Notes: a model not told the origin generated them from the letters alone. DNA of 64,000 bases from an uncultured Porphyromonadaceae bacterium (GCA_946414395.1 CAMKOE010000004.1:1-64000); one strand, 5' to 3'. Shown: positions 16,017 through 24,936, counted from the first letter of the stretch. A program made the numbers and translations.

Positions 16017-16718
16017 TTAAAGTTTATCTATCCACTCGATAACTTGAGTGACGCTGGTGATGGTGTGAGGATGCGTTTGCTGGTCCTCATCGTCGGTCCA
16101 TCCTTTACCCTTTAGCCACAAGACGTGGCATCCTATTGCTTCCGAGGGCTCGATGTCTTTGCGCAGGCTGTCACCCACCACCAGGACCTCCGATGGCGAT
16201 AATTCAAGTGCGTCAACACCCAGGCGGAAGAGGGTAGGGTTGGGCTTGCGGATTCCCACAACGGCGCTCTCGATGATTCCTTTGAACAAGTGCCTGATGC
16301 CATATGCCCTCAACACCTCATCAATGTTGCCGTAGAAATTGCTCACCAGCATCATCGGGAAACGCTCGCTCAATTGCTCAAGCATGGGGCGGGCCTCCTC
16401 GATGCATGCACGGGCGGCCTGATCGCAATAGTCGGCAATCTGGTCGGTCCATCGATCCTTGCGGGCTTGGTCATAATCCTCTGGCAGATAACCCAGTTCG
16501 ATCGCGACCTTTTTGTGCAACAGGGTGTGGAAATCGTCCTGTGGCATGATGATGCGCTCACGGGCCAGTGCGCGCTCACCTTCCACATAGGCGGTGCGGA
16601 ATGTCGTCTTGTCGATGGGCACACCGGCGTTTTGATAACCCTGCCACAACACTTCGCTCCAGTGCACACCACGGCTGTCGAGTGTGCCGCCGTAATCAAA
16701 TATGATGCCTTTTATCAT
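16017..16718 (-). CDS. HAD superfamily hydrolase lacking the second motif-I Asp
   Basis: This 233-residue cytosolic HAD protein has an alpha-helical cap domain. Motif I reads FDYGGTLDS: the nucleophile Asp8 is present, but the general acid/base position (residue 10) is Gly rather than Asp. Motif II is MLVSNFYG, the motif III lysine is in IRKPNP, and motif IV is VLVVGDSLRKDI. Loss of the second Asp occurs in HAD groups that are not classical phosphatases, such as phosphonatases and dehalogenases, so the reaction is uncertain. It follows pdxA by 18 bases and precedes the NTP transferase by 23. Confidence 0.85.
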   Translation of the reverse strand: MIKGIIFDYGGTLDSRGVHWSEVLWQGYQNAGVPIDKTTFRTAYVEGERALARERIIMPQDDFHTLLHKKVAIELGYLPEDYDQARKDRWTDQIADYCDQAARACIEEARPMLEQLSERFPMMLVSNFYGNIDEVLRAYGIRHLFKGIIESAVVGIRKPNPTLFRLGVDALELSPSEVLVVGDSLRKDIEPSEAIGCHVLWLKGKGWTDDEDQQTHPHTITSVTQVIEWIDKL

Positions 16719-16736
16719 TGTCTGTTGGTTGTGGTT

Positions 16737-17837
16737 TTATTCCCCCTTTGTTAGGTCGAGTTTCACGTTGTCGCGGCCGCGGTCCTGAAAGAGTTTGGGC
16801 AATGGGTTCTGCCGCGATTCATCATAGCGGATGCGGTTGCGGTAAACGTCGATGGCGGTATAGATCGCATGGCGCATCGATGACTCGTTGGCTATTCCCT
16901 GGCCAGCAATGTCATAGCCTGTGCCGTGGTCCGGGCTGGTGCGCACGATGGGCAGGCCAGCGGTGAAGTTCACGCCCTCATCCATCGCGATGGTTTTAAA
17001 TGGTGCGAGGCCTTGGTCATGATACATGGCCAGCACGGCGTCAAAGCGGCGATACTGGCGCGCGCCAAAGAATCCATCGGCAGCAAACGGGCCGAAACTC
17101 TGGATGCCGTCTTCGTCAAGTGACTGCTGGATGGCAGGGGCAATCACATCCCGCTCCTCGCTGCCGAGCAGACCGTTTTCACCTGCGTGCGGGTTGAGCG
17201 ACAACACGGCGATTCGGGGACAACTGATGTTGAAATCCCGCTTGAGGGATGTGTTGAGCAGACTGAGTTTTTCCCTGATGAGTTCGGTCGTGAGGGCCGA
17301 GGGCACTTGTGATATGGGCAAGTGGGTTGTGGCGAGAGCGATGCGCAGGGTGTCGGTACACAGAATCATCAGCGCCTTGCTGCCATCACCGGCTGCGCTT
17401 TCAAGATACTCTGTGTGGCCGGGAAATTGAAACTGGTCGCTCTGGATATTGTCCTTGTTGATGGGGGCGGTGACTAGCACGTCAATAAGGCCCAACTTGA
17501 GGTCGCGCAGGGCCGCTTCAATCGACTGGAATGCGGCAACGCCTGCTTGCTTGCTGGGCTGGCCCAGTTCTATCTTGATTTCCTGATTGATGCAATCCAC
17601 CAGGTTTGGCATATTGTCTTTCAGGTTCTCGGCGCTCTTGGTGTGGTTGATCTGGAATCCCGGCAGGTTGCAGGCGTTGCGATGATAACTGACAATCTTG
17701 TTTGAGCCGTAAATGACGGGAATGCACAGGTCCATCATCTCGGGTACGCCTACCGCCTTCAGCGCTACTTCAACGCCGATGCCGTTGGTGTCGCCCACGG
17801 TGATGCCCACTTTGAGTCGTTTATTGTTTTCACTCAT
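16737..17837 (-). CDS. pdxA: 4-Hydroxythreonine-4-phosphate dehydrogenase
   Basis: PdxA oxidises 4-phospho-hydroxy-L-threonine in the DXP-dependent pyridoxal phosphate pathway and needs NAD and a divalent metal. The protein has 366 residues, slightly longer than E. coli PdxA (329). Conserved segments are ITVGDTNGIGVEV, VTAPINKD, FPGHTEYL, LSLNPHAGE, AMYHDQGLAPFK and VRTSPDHGTGYDIAG; these include the metal-binding histidines. It is first in an operon with the HAD and NTP transferase genes, which have no obvious link to vitamin B6. A strong promoter lies at 17884-17915. Confidence 0.96.
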   Translation of the reverse strand: MSENNKRLKVGITVGDTNGIGVEVALKAVGVPEMMDLCIPVIYGSNKIVSYHRNACNLPGFQINHTKSAENLKDNMPNLVDCINQEIKIELGQPSKQAGVAAFQSIEAALRDLKLGLIDVLVTAPINKDNIQSDQFQFPGHTEYLESAAGDGSKALMILCTDTLRIALATTHLPISQVPSALTTELIREKLSLLNTSLKRDFNISCPRIAVLSLNPHAGENGLLGSEERDVIAPAIQQSLDEDGIQSFGPFAADGFFGARQYRRFDAVLAMYHDQGLAPFKTIAMDEGVNFTAGLPIVRTSPDHGTGYDIAGQGIANESSMRHAIYTAIDVYRNRIRYDESRQNPLPKLFQDRGRDNVKLDLTKGE

Positions 17838-17883
17838 GATAGTTATGTTCTATATTGTTTGTTTAATCTTTGCTTTTGAACTG

Positions 17884-17915
17884 CAAAGATACAACTTTTA
17901 TTCAACCGCGCAAAA
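17884..17915 (-). promoter_or_regulatory. Promoter of pdxA operon
   Basis: On the minus strand TTTTG (complement of 17911-17915), a 19-base spacer and TATCTTTG (complement of 17884-17891) form a complete Bacteroidetes promoter, divergent from the polysaccharide promoter at 18041. Confidence 0.8.
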
Positions 17916-18040
17916 CTCAAGCCTGGGTACTTTTCCCATGGGTCGCCAACTACTATCTGTCTAGCGGTTGTGAATGCGTCATTCGTCTTTGAAAAAAACA
18001 TGAAAAAACGCCATCCGGGGCTTTTAAAATTAAGGATAAA

Positions 18041-18072
18041 TTTGCTCACTTAAGCGAAAAAACTTAATTTTG
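18041..18072 (+). promoter_or_regulatory. Promoter of the surface polysaccharide operon
   Basis: TTTG (18041-18044), a 20-base spacer and TAATTTTG (18065-18072) match the -33/-7 consensus. Transcription would start near 18079, leaving about 200 bases before the first glycosyltransferase. No other strong promoter was found until 35921, so it may drive the genes from 18278 to 35906. Confidence 0.78.
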
Positions 18073-18078
18073 CAAATT

Positions 18079-18277
18079 GAACGTATGGGCTGGTCCCTGC
18101 CCGCTCTGACGCAAATGGACAGCCATCTCAAGGACATAAAAAGGTAACTTGCTGATAATGACTACTGAGATAGTGTCCCAGCATTGCCCGCTCTCCATCG
18201 GTTCATCAAGCCATCCAGGGTTGATGACCCTTGTCGTGTGCTTCCATGTGTTGATTTGATAACGCGCTCTAGACGTC
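18079..18277 (+). promoter_or_regulatory. Long 5' leader of the polysaccharide operon
   Basis: Roughly 200 bases of untranslated leader precede the first gene. It contains a 20-codon frame (18085-18147, MGWSLPALTQMDSHLKDIKR) beginning almost at the predicted transcription start. Capsule operons of Bacteroides often have leaders used in processive antitermination by UpxY/NusG-like factors; no such factor gene is present in the window. Regulatory function is inference. Confidence 0.4.
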
Positions 18278-19249
18278 ATGATTTCGGTTATTGTCCCCAT
18301 CTACAATGTCGAGAATTATCTCCGTCCTTGTGTTGATAGCATCCTGAATTCGACCTATCGGGACATTGAGTTGATCTTGGTCGATGACGGCTCGACCGAC
18401 GCTTCGCCATCAATTTGCGACCAGTATGCCGGGATTGATAGCCGTGTCCGTGTGATCCACAAGGTTAATCAAGGCGTGTCAGAAGCGAGAAACACAGGAC
18501 TGGATGCTGCTGAGGGCGATTTTATCATGTTTGTCGATGGAGATGACGTGATTCATCCCAATATGATTCAAGTTCTCTATCAAGCAATCAATGACGGAGA
18601 TTACGATTTCTCGATGGTAAAGGGCAAGAAAGCACATGTTTCACAATTTGAGTCCGAGTTAAATGATGAAAGCATCGGCCTGTCTGCAGCCCATAAACAA
18701 CTCTCACAACGGGACCTGATGACTTATATCATGGGGCCAAGTTGGGTGGACTTCCAGTATATTGTTGTCTGGAATAAACTGTTCAGGAGGAATTTAATTA
18801 AGGGTCTCGAGTTCAAGAATACAGGAAGCGAAGATGCTGAATGGTCAACTCGCATGTGCTTGTTAATGAACAATGCGGTTATCGTTGATGCGGAAATGTA
18901 TTACTGGGTACAGCGTGAAGGCTCATTCACACATATGGGCATGAGACCAGTGGCAATTGATCGCATTAATTCATATCTTATCTGCTTGAACGATATACCC
19001 AAGGAAAATAAGTTCTATCGAGCATTGTCTTTGGAAAAACTTTACAAAGTAATCCTCCACACACGTTATAATGCAGATGGAACCAAATATGTCGATGATG
19101 TTAAATCGTTGGCGACTAGAGTTTACCGACAGACCGTCAATGAATACTTGATGTCAAGAATGAATTGGAAAAATAAATGGGGGCTACTATTTCTCTTTTA
19201 TTTCCCGTCAATTCACCGTCGGTTCATGAAAAGAAAACAGTCAAAGTGA
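18278..19249 (+). CDS. Family 2 glycosyltransferase
   Basis: This is a 323-residue GT-A glycosyltransferase, cytosolic or membrane-associated. The N-terminal MISVIVPIYNVENYLRPCVD, LILVDDGSTD and FVDGDDVI (the DxD-type metal site) define family GT2. The C-terminal half is variable with a basic, aromatic end that could touch the membrane. It is the first gene after the operon promoter and leader. It adds one sugar to the lipid-linked repeat unit; donor and acceptor cannot be deduced. Downstream genes follow within about 50 bases. Confidence 0.9.
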   Translation: MISVIVPIYNVENYLRPCVDSILNSTYRDIELILVDDGSTDASPSICDQYAGIDSRVRVIHKVNQGVSEARNTGLDAAEGDFIMFVDGDDVIHPNMIQVLYQAINDGDYDFSMVKGKKAHVSQFESELNDESIGLSAAHKQLSQRDLMTYIMGPSWVDFQYIVVWNKLFRRNLIKGLEFKNTGSEDAEWSTRMCLLMNNAVIVDAEMYYWVQREGSFTHMGMRPVAIDRINSYLICLNDIPKENKFYRALSLEKLYKVILHTRYNADGTKYVDDVKSLATRVYRQTVNEYLMSRMNWKNKWGLLFLFYFPSIHRRFMKRKQSK

Positions 19250-19301
19250 AATGGCTATTTTGACGTTTTCCTGAAATGAGGACGTTATTGTTAATGATCT
19301 A

Positions 19302-20426
19302 ATGAGCAAAAAGAAAAAAATACTTTTTTTTCACTTCAGCCTCCTGGGCGGCGGTGCCGAAAGGGTTCTCGTGAACTTGCTTAAGTTCCTGGACCGCGAC
19401 AAGTATGACATTTCCCTGAAGACCATTTTTGGGGTGGGCCCTTATGTCAAGGCCATTCCCGATGATGTCAAGTTCAGTTCGGTCTTTAAACGTGAATTCA
19501 GAGGGTTCAGTAAGTTCATGTCGTTTCTGCCGGGATGGTTCTGGCATCGCTTGTTCATTCATGATCGCTATGATATAGAGGTGGCTTATCTGGAGAACTC
19601 ACCAACGAGAATCATTGCGGCCAGCCCTGATAAGCATGCAAAAAAAGTTGCATGGGTACATACCGAAGTCACAGATAAAGGCTTGGTGGTACTAGGCTTT
19701 AAGAATGAAAATGAGATGATTAAAGCACATAATCGATTGAATCATCTGGTTTTTGTCTCGCGCCGGGCCAAAGATTGCTTCGCCTCAATTTTCCCGAATA
19801 TCGATAATCCTCAGTTGCATGTGATTCATAACGTCAATGATTTCGATAAGATTCATGAATTGGCTGAAGTTGACCCTCCTATAAACATTAACAAAGATAA
19901 ATTAAACTTGTTTCTTCTAGGACGATTAATTCATGTCAAGGGCGTTAATCGTCTGATAGATGCTTTTTCCCGACTTAGAGATGATGGATGTGCTAACGAC
20001 GTCAACGTTTATGTTCTAGGAGATGGGGAAGAGCGGGATGCGTTAAGGGTACAGATAGACAAAGAAGGTTTATCAGACACTATTCATCTTTTAGGTTTCG
20101 ATCCCAATCCTTATCGTTATCTGGCCAAGATGGATTTGTTCGTCTGCACGTCCTATCGCGAGGGGTACAGCACCGCCACAACCGAGGCCATAGCGCTAGG
20201 CATCCCTGTTTTCACGACCGATTGCTCGGGCATGGACGAGATTCTCGATAACGGGAAGTATGGAATGATAGTTCCTAATGATGACGAGGCCATCTACGAG
20301 GGATTAAAAGAACTGTTGACTCATCGCGAGAAAATCGATCAATATGCGGCTGCGATCAAGGCCGCACCTCCCATGACAACTCAAGCGTTGGTCAATAAAT
20401 ATGAAGAATTTTTTGATTCACTTTGA
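19302..20426 (+). CDS. Family 4 (GT-B) glycosyltransferase
   Basis: This is a 374-residue GT-B glycosyltransferase. The N-terminal LLGGGAERVLVNLLKFL is the acceptor-side signature of capsular GT4 enzymes. The C-terminal domain shows LGRLIHVKGVNRLIDAF and a donor-binding SYREGYSTATTEAIALGIPV, with the expected acidic residues. It is retaining by family assignment and acts at the cytosolic face during repeat-unit assembly. It lies 52 bases after the preceding GT2 gene and 18 bases before rfbF. Confidence 0.92.
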   Translation: MSKKKKILFFHFSLLGGGAERVLVNLLKFLDRDKYDISLKTIFGVGPYVKAIPDDVKFSSVFKREFRGFSKFMSFLPGWFWHRLFIHDRYDIEVAYLENSPTRIIAASPDKHAKKVAWVHTEVTDKGLVVLGFKNENEMIKAHNRLNHLVFVSRRAKDCFASIFPNIDNPQLHVIHNVNDFDKIHELAEVDPPININKDKLNLFLLGRLIHVKGVNRLIDAFSRLRDDGCANDVNVYVLGDGEERDALRVQIDKEGLSDTIHLLGFDPNPYRYLAKMDLFVCTSYREGYSTATTEAIALGIPVFTTDCSGMDEILDNGKYGMIVPNDDEAIYEGLKELLTHREKIDQYAAAIKAAPPMTTQALVNKYEEFFDSL

Positions 20427-20444
20427 ATTTAATAATATATCCGC

Positions 20445-21224
20445 ATGAAAGTCGTAATCCTGGCGGGTGGCTTTGGTACCCGCATCTCTGAAGAGTCCCA
20501 ATTCCGTCCTAAACCCATGGTTGAGATAGGTGGTATGCCCATCTTGTGGCACATCATGAAGGTTTACTCACATTACGGGTTCAATGAGTTCATCATTTGT
20601 GCCGGTTATCGTCAGCATGTGATCAAGGAGTGGTTTGCCGACTATTTCCTCCACACGTCTGATGTGACCTTCGACTTCACCCGTGACAATGAGATGATAG
20701 TTCACCGCAAGCATGTAGAACCCTGGAAGGTGACAATTATTGATACAGGCTTGAATACCCAGACCGGTGGCCGCGTGAAGCGCATCAAGGACTATGTGGG
20801 TGATGAAACCTTCATGCTGACCTATGGTGATGCTGTTGGCGATATCAATGTCAAGCAATTGCTGGAATTCCACAAGTCTCATCATAAGATCGGCACGGTC
20901 TCGGTGTATAATTTCAGTCAGAACAAGGGTGTGCTGGAACTCTCTGGTGACGGCAAGGTTGAGGCCTTCCGCGAGAAGAGTGACCAGGATGATGACATGA
21001 TCAATATCGGGTTTATGGTTTTTGAGCCCGCATTGTTTGATTACATTTCAGGTGATGACATCATTTTTGAGAAAGAACCGATGAACGGACTTGTGCGTGA
21101 CAATCAGTTAATGGGTTATGTGCACAAGGGATTCTGGCAGTGCATGGATACCTTGCGCGAAAAAGAAAAACTCGAGAGGCTTTGGGCCTCGGGTGATGCA
21201 CCCTGGAAATTGTGGGATAAATAA
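20445..21224 (+). CDS. rfbF: Glucose-1-phosphate cytidylyltransferase
   Basis: RfbF makes CDP-glucose from CTP and glucose-1-phosphate, the first step to CDP-6-deoxy- and 3,6-dideoxyhexoses. The protein has 259 residues, normal for the family. MKVVILAGGFGTRISEES and RPKPMVEIGGMPILWHIM form the nucleotide- and sugar-phosphate-binding region, and the C-terminal KGFWQCMDTLREKEKLE is diagnostic of RfbF. The gene directly precedes rfbG, as in classical dideoxysugar operons. Confidence 0.96.
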   Translation: MKVVILAGGFGTRISEESQFRPKPMVEIGGMPILWHIMKVYSHYGFNEFIICAGYRQHVIKEWFADYFLHTSDVTFDFTRDNEMIVHRKHVEPWKVTIIDTGLNTQTGGRVKRIKDYVGDETFMLTYGDAVGDINVKQLLEFHKSHHKIGTVSVYNFSQNKGVLELSGDGKVEAFREKSDQDDDMINIGFMVFEPALFDYISGDDIIFEKEPMNGLVRDNQLMGYVHKGFWQCMDTLREKEKLERLWASGDAPWKLWDK

Positions 21225-21263
21225 TAGTTCTGACTGTTCATCTTTCAACAGGATATTGAAATC

Positions 21264-22322
21264 ATGGAATTTGATCTGAATTTTTATAAGGGTAAACGTG
21301 TCCTGGTGACTGGGCATACGGGTTTCAAGGGCGCTTGGTTGTGCCGATTGCTGCACAACCTGGGCGCTGACGTCACTGGTTATTCTCTTCGCCCCAACAC
21401 ATCGCCTTCACTGTTTGAATTGATGGATGGCGAGCGCTTTTGCCATTCGGTTATTGGCGATGTACGTGACTATGATCACTTGATGCGGACTTTCATGGAG
21501 GTGAAGCCCGAAATCGTTTTGCATCTTGCCGCTCAGCCCATTGTGCGGGACAGTTACAAGGAGCCCCGCTACACCTATGAGACCAATGTCATGGGAACGG
21601 TTAACGTGATGGAGTGCTTGAGGCAGTGCATGTCGGTGCGCTCTTTCCTGAATGTCACGACCGATAAGGTTTACTTGAACCGTGAATGGGCGTGGGGCTA
21701 CCGTGAAGATGAGATGCTCGATGGTTTTGACCCCTATTCCAATTCAAAATCTTGTTCAGAACTTGTGACGCACAGTTACAAGAACAGTTTTTTTACTGAT
21801 GGCAAGGTGGCTATATCAACGGCACGTGCTGGAAATGTGATTGGCGGCGGCGATTTTGCCAATGACCGTATTATACCCGACTGCGTGCGTGCAGCGGTCA
21901 ACGGACAGGAAATCATTGTTCGCAACCCCAACTCGACGCGTCCCTATCAGCATGTGTTGGAGCCGCTGTTTGCCTATTTGATGATTTGCTGCAAGCAGTA
22001 TGAAGACGGCCATTATTCAGGCTGGTACAATGTCGGCCCTGACGATAAGGACTGTTTCAAGACAGGCGCGCTGGTTGATCTCTTTGTCAAGCATTGGGGA
22101 GAAGGACTGACCTGGAATACTCCTGTTTCTACCGAGGGACCACACGAGGCCAATTTCCTTAAACTGGATTGCTCCAAAATCAAGTCTGTCTATGGCTGGT
22201 CGCCACGCTGGAATCTCGATACGGCTATTGCTAAAGTCGTTGAATGGAGCAAATGCTGGTGGCAGCAAGGTGATCTGAATGCTTGTATGGATCGCCAGAT
22301 TGAAGAATTCTTAAGCATTTAA
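21264..22322 (+). CDS. rfbG: CDP-glucose 4,6-dehydratase
   Basis: RfbG converts CDP-glucose to CDP-4-keto-6-deoxyglucose in the cytosol. This extended SDR of 352 residues has the NAD motif GHTGFKGAW, the family-specific TTDKVYLNREWAWGYREDE (catalytic Thr-Asp-Lys replaces the usual Ser), and the YSNSK active-site Tyr/Lys pair. RAGNVIGGGDF and RPYQHVLEPL are also conserved. It follows rfbF by 39 bases and is followed by an SDR and a 3,5-epimerase-like gene, not by rfbH. Confidence 0.96.
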   Translation: MEFDLNFYKGKRVLVTGHTGFKGAWLCRLLHNLGADVTGYSLRPNTSPSLFELMDGERFCHSVIGDVRDYDHLMRTFMEVKPEIVLHLAAQPIVRDSYKEPRYTYETNVMGTVNVMECLRQCMSVRSFLNVTTDKVYLNREWAWGYREDEMLDGFDPYSNSKSCSELVTHSYKNSFFTDGKVAISTARAGNVIGGGDFANDRIIPDCVRAAVNGQEIIVRNPNSTRPYQHVLEPLFAYLMICCKQYEDGHYSGWYNVGPDDKDCFKTGALVDLFVKHWGEGLTWNTPVSTEGPHEANFLKLDCSKIKSVYGWSPRWNLDTAIAKVVEWSKCWWQQGDLNACMDRQIEEFLSI

Positions 22323-22339
22323 TTTTTAACTAGTCGATA

Positions 22340-23251
22340 ATGAAGAGGGTAATTATAACGGGCGCCGATGGCTTTGTGGGAAGCAATACTGTACAGTGTT
22401 TCCTGGACAATGGCATTGAGGTGCTTGCGATGGATATCGTTCAGACTCCCAATCGCTTGAAACCACAGCCAGGGCTTACCTATAAATGTGTTGACATCAG
22501 CGATGTTGATCAACTCAAGAAGGCAATCTCTGATTTTGAATACGATACTTTTATCCATTTTGCGTGGGCCGGATCGGCTGGACCTCAGCGGGCAGACTAC
22601 AACCTTCAGTTGCAGAATGCCCTCAATACGGTCGAATGCATGAAGGTGGCCAAGCAACAGGGATGCAGCCGCTTTGTGTGCGCTGGGAGCATCATGGAAC
22701 GGGAGGTTGAGGCTGCTGTTCATACTCAGGGCAGCCGTCCTGGTATGGGATATATTTACGGTATGGGCAAGCACATTGCCCATTGTCTGTGCAAATCAGT
22801 CGCTGCCGATATTGGTATAGACCTCCTATGGCCCATGATAACTAATGCCTATGGAGTGGGCGAACTTTCTCCAAGGTTTGTCAACACCACCCTTCGCAAG
22901 ATCATCAGCAAGGAGCCTCTACAATTCACGGCAGGCACACAGAACTATGATTTTGTATATGTCACCGATGTCGCTCGCGCTTTCTATGCTGTTGCTCGAG
23001 ATGGCATGCCCTTCAAGGAATATATTATCGGCAGCGGCAATGCCCGTCCCCTCAAGGGGTTTATAATCGAGATGCAGCAGGCATTGGCTCCAGATGTGGA
23101 ACCCCAGTTCGGTGATGTTCCATTCACGGGAACCAATTTGCCACTGGCTGCTTTTGATACGTCTGACATTGAGAAAGATTGCGGCTTCAAACCTTCAGTT
23201 GGTTTTGCCGAGGGGACACGCATGACAATGGAATGGCTGAAGACCCAGTAA
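22340..23251 (+). CDS. NAD-dependent epimerase/reductase (extended SDR)
   Basis: This is a 303-residue extended SDR enzyme. TGADGFVGSNT is the dinucleotide-binding motif, and YGMGK supplies the catalytic Tyr/Lys pair. TNAYGVGELSPRFVN and YDFVYVTDVARA are typical of nucleotide-sugar epimerases and reductases. It lies between the CDP-glucose dehydratase and a 3,5-epimerase-like gene. It is a good candidate for the 4-keto reductase that finishes the CDP-6-deoxyhexose, though a C2 or C4 epimerase is also possible. Relatives include CDP-abequose and CDP-tyvelose pathway enzymes. Confidence 0.85.
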   Translation: MKRVIITGADGFVGSNTVQCFLDNGIEVLAMDIVQTPNRLKPQPGLTYKCVDISDVDQLKKAISDFEYDTFIHFAWAGSAGPQRADYNLQLQNALNTVECMKVAKQQGCSRFVCAGSIMEREVEAAVHTQGSRPGMGYIYGMGKHIAHCLCKSVAADIGIDLLWPMITNAYGVGELSPRFVNTTLRKIISKEPLQFTAGTQNYDFVYVTDVARAFYAVARDGMPFKEYIIGSGNARPLKGFIIEMQQALAPDVEPQFGDVPFTGTNLPLAAFDTSDIEKDCGFKPSVGFAEGTRMTMEWLKTQ

Positions 23252-23266
23252 ATCACAAGATGAAAT

Positions 23267-23839
23267 ATGATTCAGAAATTTGAGTTTCAAGAATTAGACC
23301 TCAAGGGTGCTTATCTGATAAAGAGTTTTTATGCAACAGACCTCCGCGGTGGCTTCATCAAGGATTATAATATCGACACATTTCAAGCCAACGGCATCCA
23401 GCATGACTTGAAGGAAGTTTTCTATACTATCTCCAAGAGAGGTGTGATACGCGCTACACACTTCCAGTTGGAAAAACAGCAGGCCAAACTTGTCCGTTGC
23501 ATCAGCGGGCATGTCTATGATGTCATTGTTGACCTCAGGCCTGATTCACCCACTTATGGTCAGTGGAGGGGATTCCACTTGACAGGTGATAATACCTTGT
23601 GCTTGCTTGTCCCGCAGTACTTTGGTCACGGTTATCTGGTTCTGGAAGATTCCATCGTGAGTTACAAGTGTGCCGAGGTGTTCTATGGCGAGGGCGATTC
23701 CGGCATCATGTACAATGATCCCGATATAGACATCCAATGGCCCTTTGAGGAAATCGGCGGCAGGCAGAACCTGATTATCAGTGATAAGGACCTCAACCTG
23801 ATGAGTTTTAAGGATTATACACATCTCATGACCAAGTGA
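23267..23839 (+). CDS. RmlC-like 3,5-epimerase acting on a 4-keto-6-deoxy nucleotide sugar
   Basis: This 190-residue cupin-fold enzyme resembles dTDP-4-dehydrorhamnose 3,5-epimerase. RATHFQLEKQQAKLVRCISG contains the catalytic His of the family (usual form RGLHFQ), and YKCAEVFYGEGDSGIMYNDP carries the conserved C-terminal active-site region. No rmlA, rmlB or rmlD lies nearby, whereas rfbF and rfbG do, so the likely substrate is CDP-4-keto-6-deoxyglucose rather than the dTDP form. It may epimerise C3, C5 or both. Confidence 0.88.
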   Translation: MIQKFEFQELDLKGAYLIKSFYATDLRGGFIKDYNIDTFQANGIQHDLKEVFYTISKRGVIRATHFQLEKQQAKLVRCISGHVYDVIVDLRPDSPTYGQWRGFHLTGDNTLCLLVPQYFGHGYLVLEDSIVSYKCAEVFYGEGDSGIMYNDPDIDIQWPFEEIGGRQNLIISDKDLNLMSFKDYTHLMTK

Positions 23840-23840
23840 A

Positions 23841-24878
23841 ATGAAAGTCAGTATTATCACAACGATATATAAAGCCGAGAAGGATTTGCCCCGCTTGCTG
23901 GATTCAATGATGGCCTTGAAGAGTCCTGAACTGGAGTTCTTCCTCATCGACAACGGTTCGCCTGACCGCTGCGGCGAGATTTGCGCCGAGTATGCCAAGA
24001 AAGATAGCCGGTTCTTCCTTCGCACGTTGAAGGCCAACATCGGCTACATCCGTGCTAGGATGCTTGGCATCCAGGAGTGTGATGCCGATTATGTCGCTTT
24101 CTGTGATTCTGATGATTACTTGGAACCGGGTGGATATGATCATGCAATTCAGACAATCAAGGAGCAGAATTGTGATCTGTATATCACGTCTCATAATGTC
24201 CATTGGGAGAACGGAATGCAGATGATTTACCCTCCCTATGAAAAAGGGCTATATCAAGGTGATGGCATCAAGCGAACAATCATGCCACAGGCGTACGGTT
24301 TTATTAACGGTCGAGACCGCCTGCATGGTTTCATGTGGAAGCAGATTTATCGCCGAGGCATCATCATCAACGCCGGCATAACTTTGATTGAGGAACTCAA
24401 GCCGTGGGAAGATCAGGTCTTTAATATCGACGTGATTCAGCATAGTAACCGCATCTATATTGATGATCAGGTGATCTATAATTATTTCGCCAACTCAGGC
24501 TCTATTACATCCAAAATGATCAAGGACTTTGATTGTGAGGACTATTGGTCCAAAACGCGTCGCTTGTTCATTGAGAAATCCCAGCGTGCAACCGATGTGA
24601 TAGAACGTCGGGCAAGCGCTAATGCTGGAATATATAATGTTTACACATTGGTAGTCACATTGTGTAAATCATCCCTGTTGACCACGTCTTCTGTTGCTTC
24701 AATGCTTAAGTCATTGTTTAAGAAGGATGACATATTCAAGCAAATGGTTGAGTATTCCGCAGACGAAGATTTGGCGAAGCAGTTACGTCTGGTGAAATAC
24801 AGCCTGAGATACGGTCTTTATCATTTTTTGGCGATTTTTACTAGATATAAGTTGAAAAAGGCGAATAAGTTCAACTGA
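23841..24878 (+). CDS. Family 2 glycosyltransferase
   Basis: This is a 345-residue GT2 enzyme. MKVSIITTIYKAEKDLPRLL, FFLIDNGSPDRCGEI and CDSDDYLEPGG are the nucleotide- and metal-binding signatures. The C-terminal 80 residues contain hydrophobic and basic segments that may contact the membrane. The ATG follows the epimerase stop by one base, so translation is probably coupled. The donor could be the CDP-sugar made by the four preceding genes, judging from adjacency alone. Confidence 0.9.
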   Translation: MKVSIITTIYKAEKDLPRLLDSMMALKSPELEFFLIDNGSPDRCGEICAEYAKKDSRFFLRTLKANIGYIRARMLGIQECDADYVAFCDSDDYLEPGGYDHAIQTIKEQNCDLYITSHNVHWENGMQMIYPPYEKGLYQGDGIKRTIMPQAYGFINGRDRLHGFMWKQIYRRGIIINAGITLIEELKPWEDQVFNIDVIQHSNRIYIDDQVIYNYFANSGSITSKMIKDFDCEDYWSKTRRLFIEKSQRATDVIERRASANAGIYNVYTLVVTLCKSSLLTTSSVASMLKSLFKKDDIFKQMVEYSADEDLAKQLRLVKYSLRYGLYHFLAIFTRYKLKKANKFN

Positions 24879-24936
24879 TGCCCCACGAATTGCCAAATGC
24901 CGTAGCGGGCGTGATTTGGATATAACAGATAAGGAC

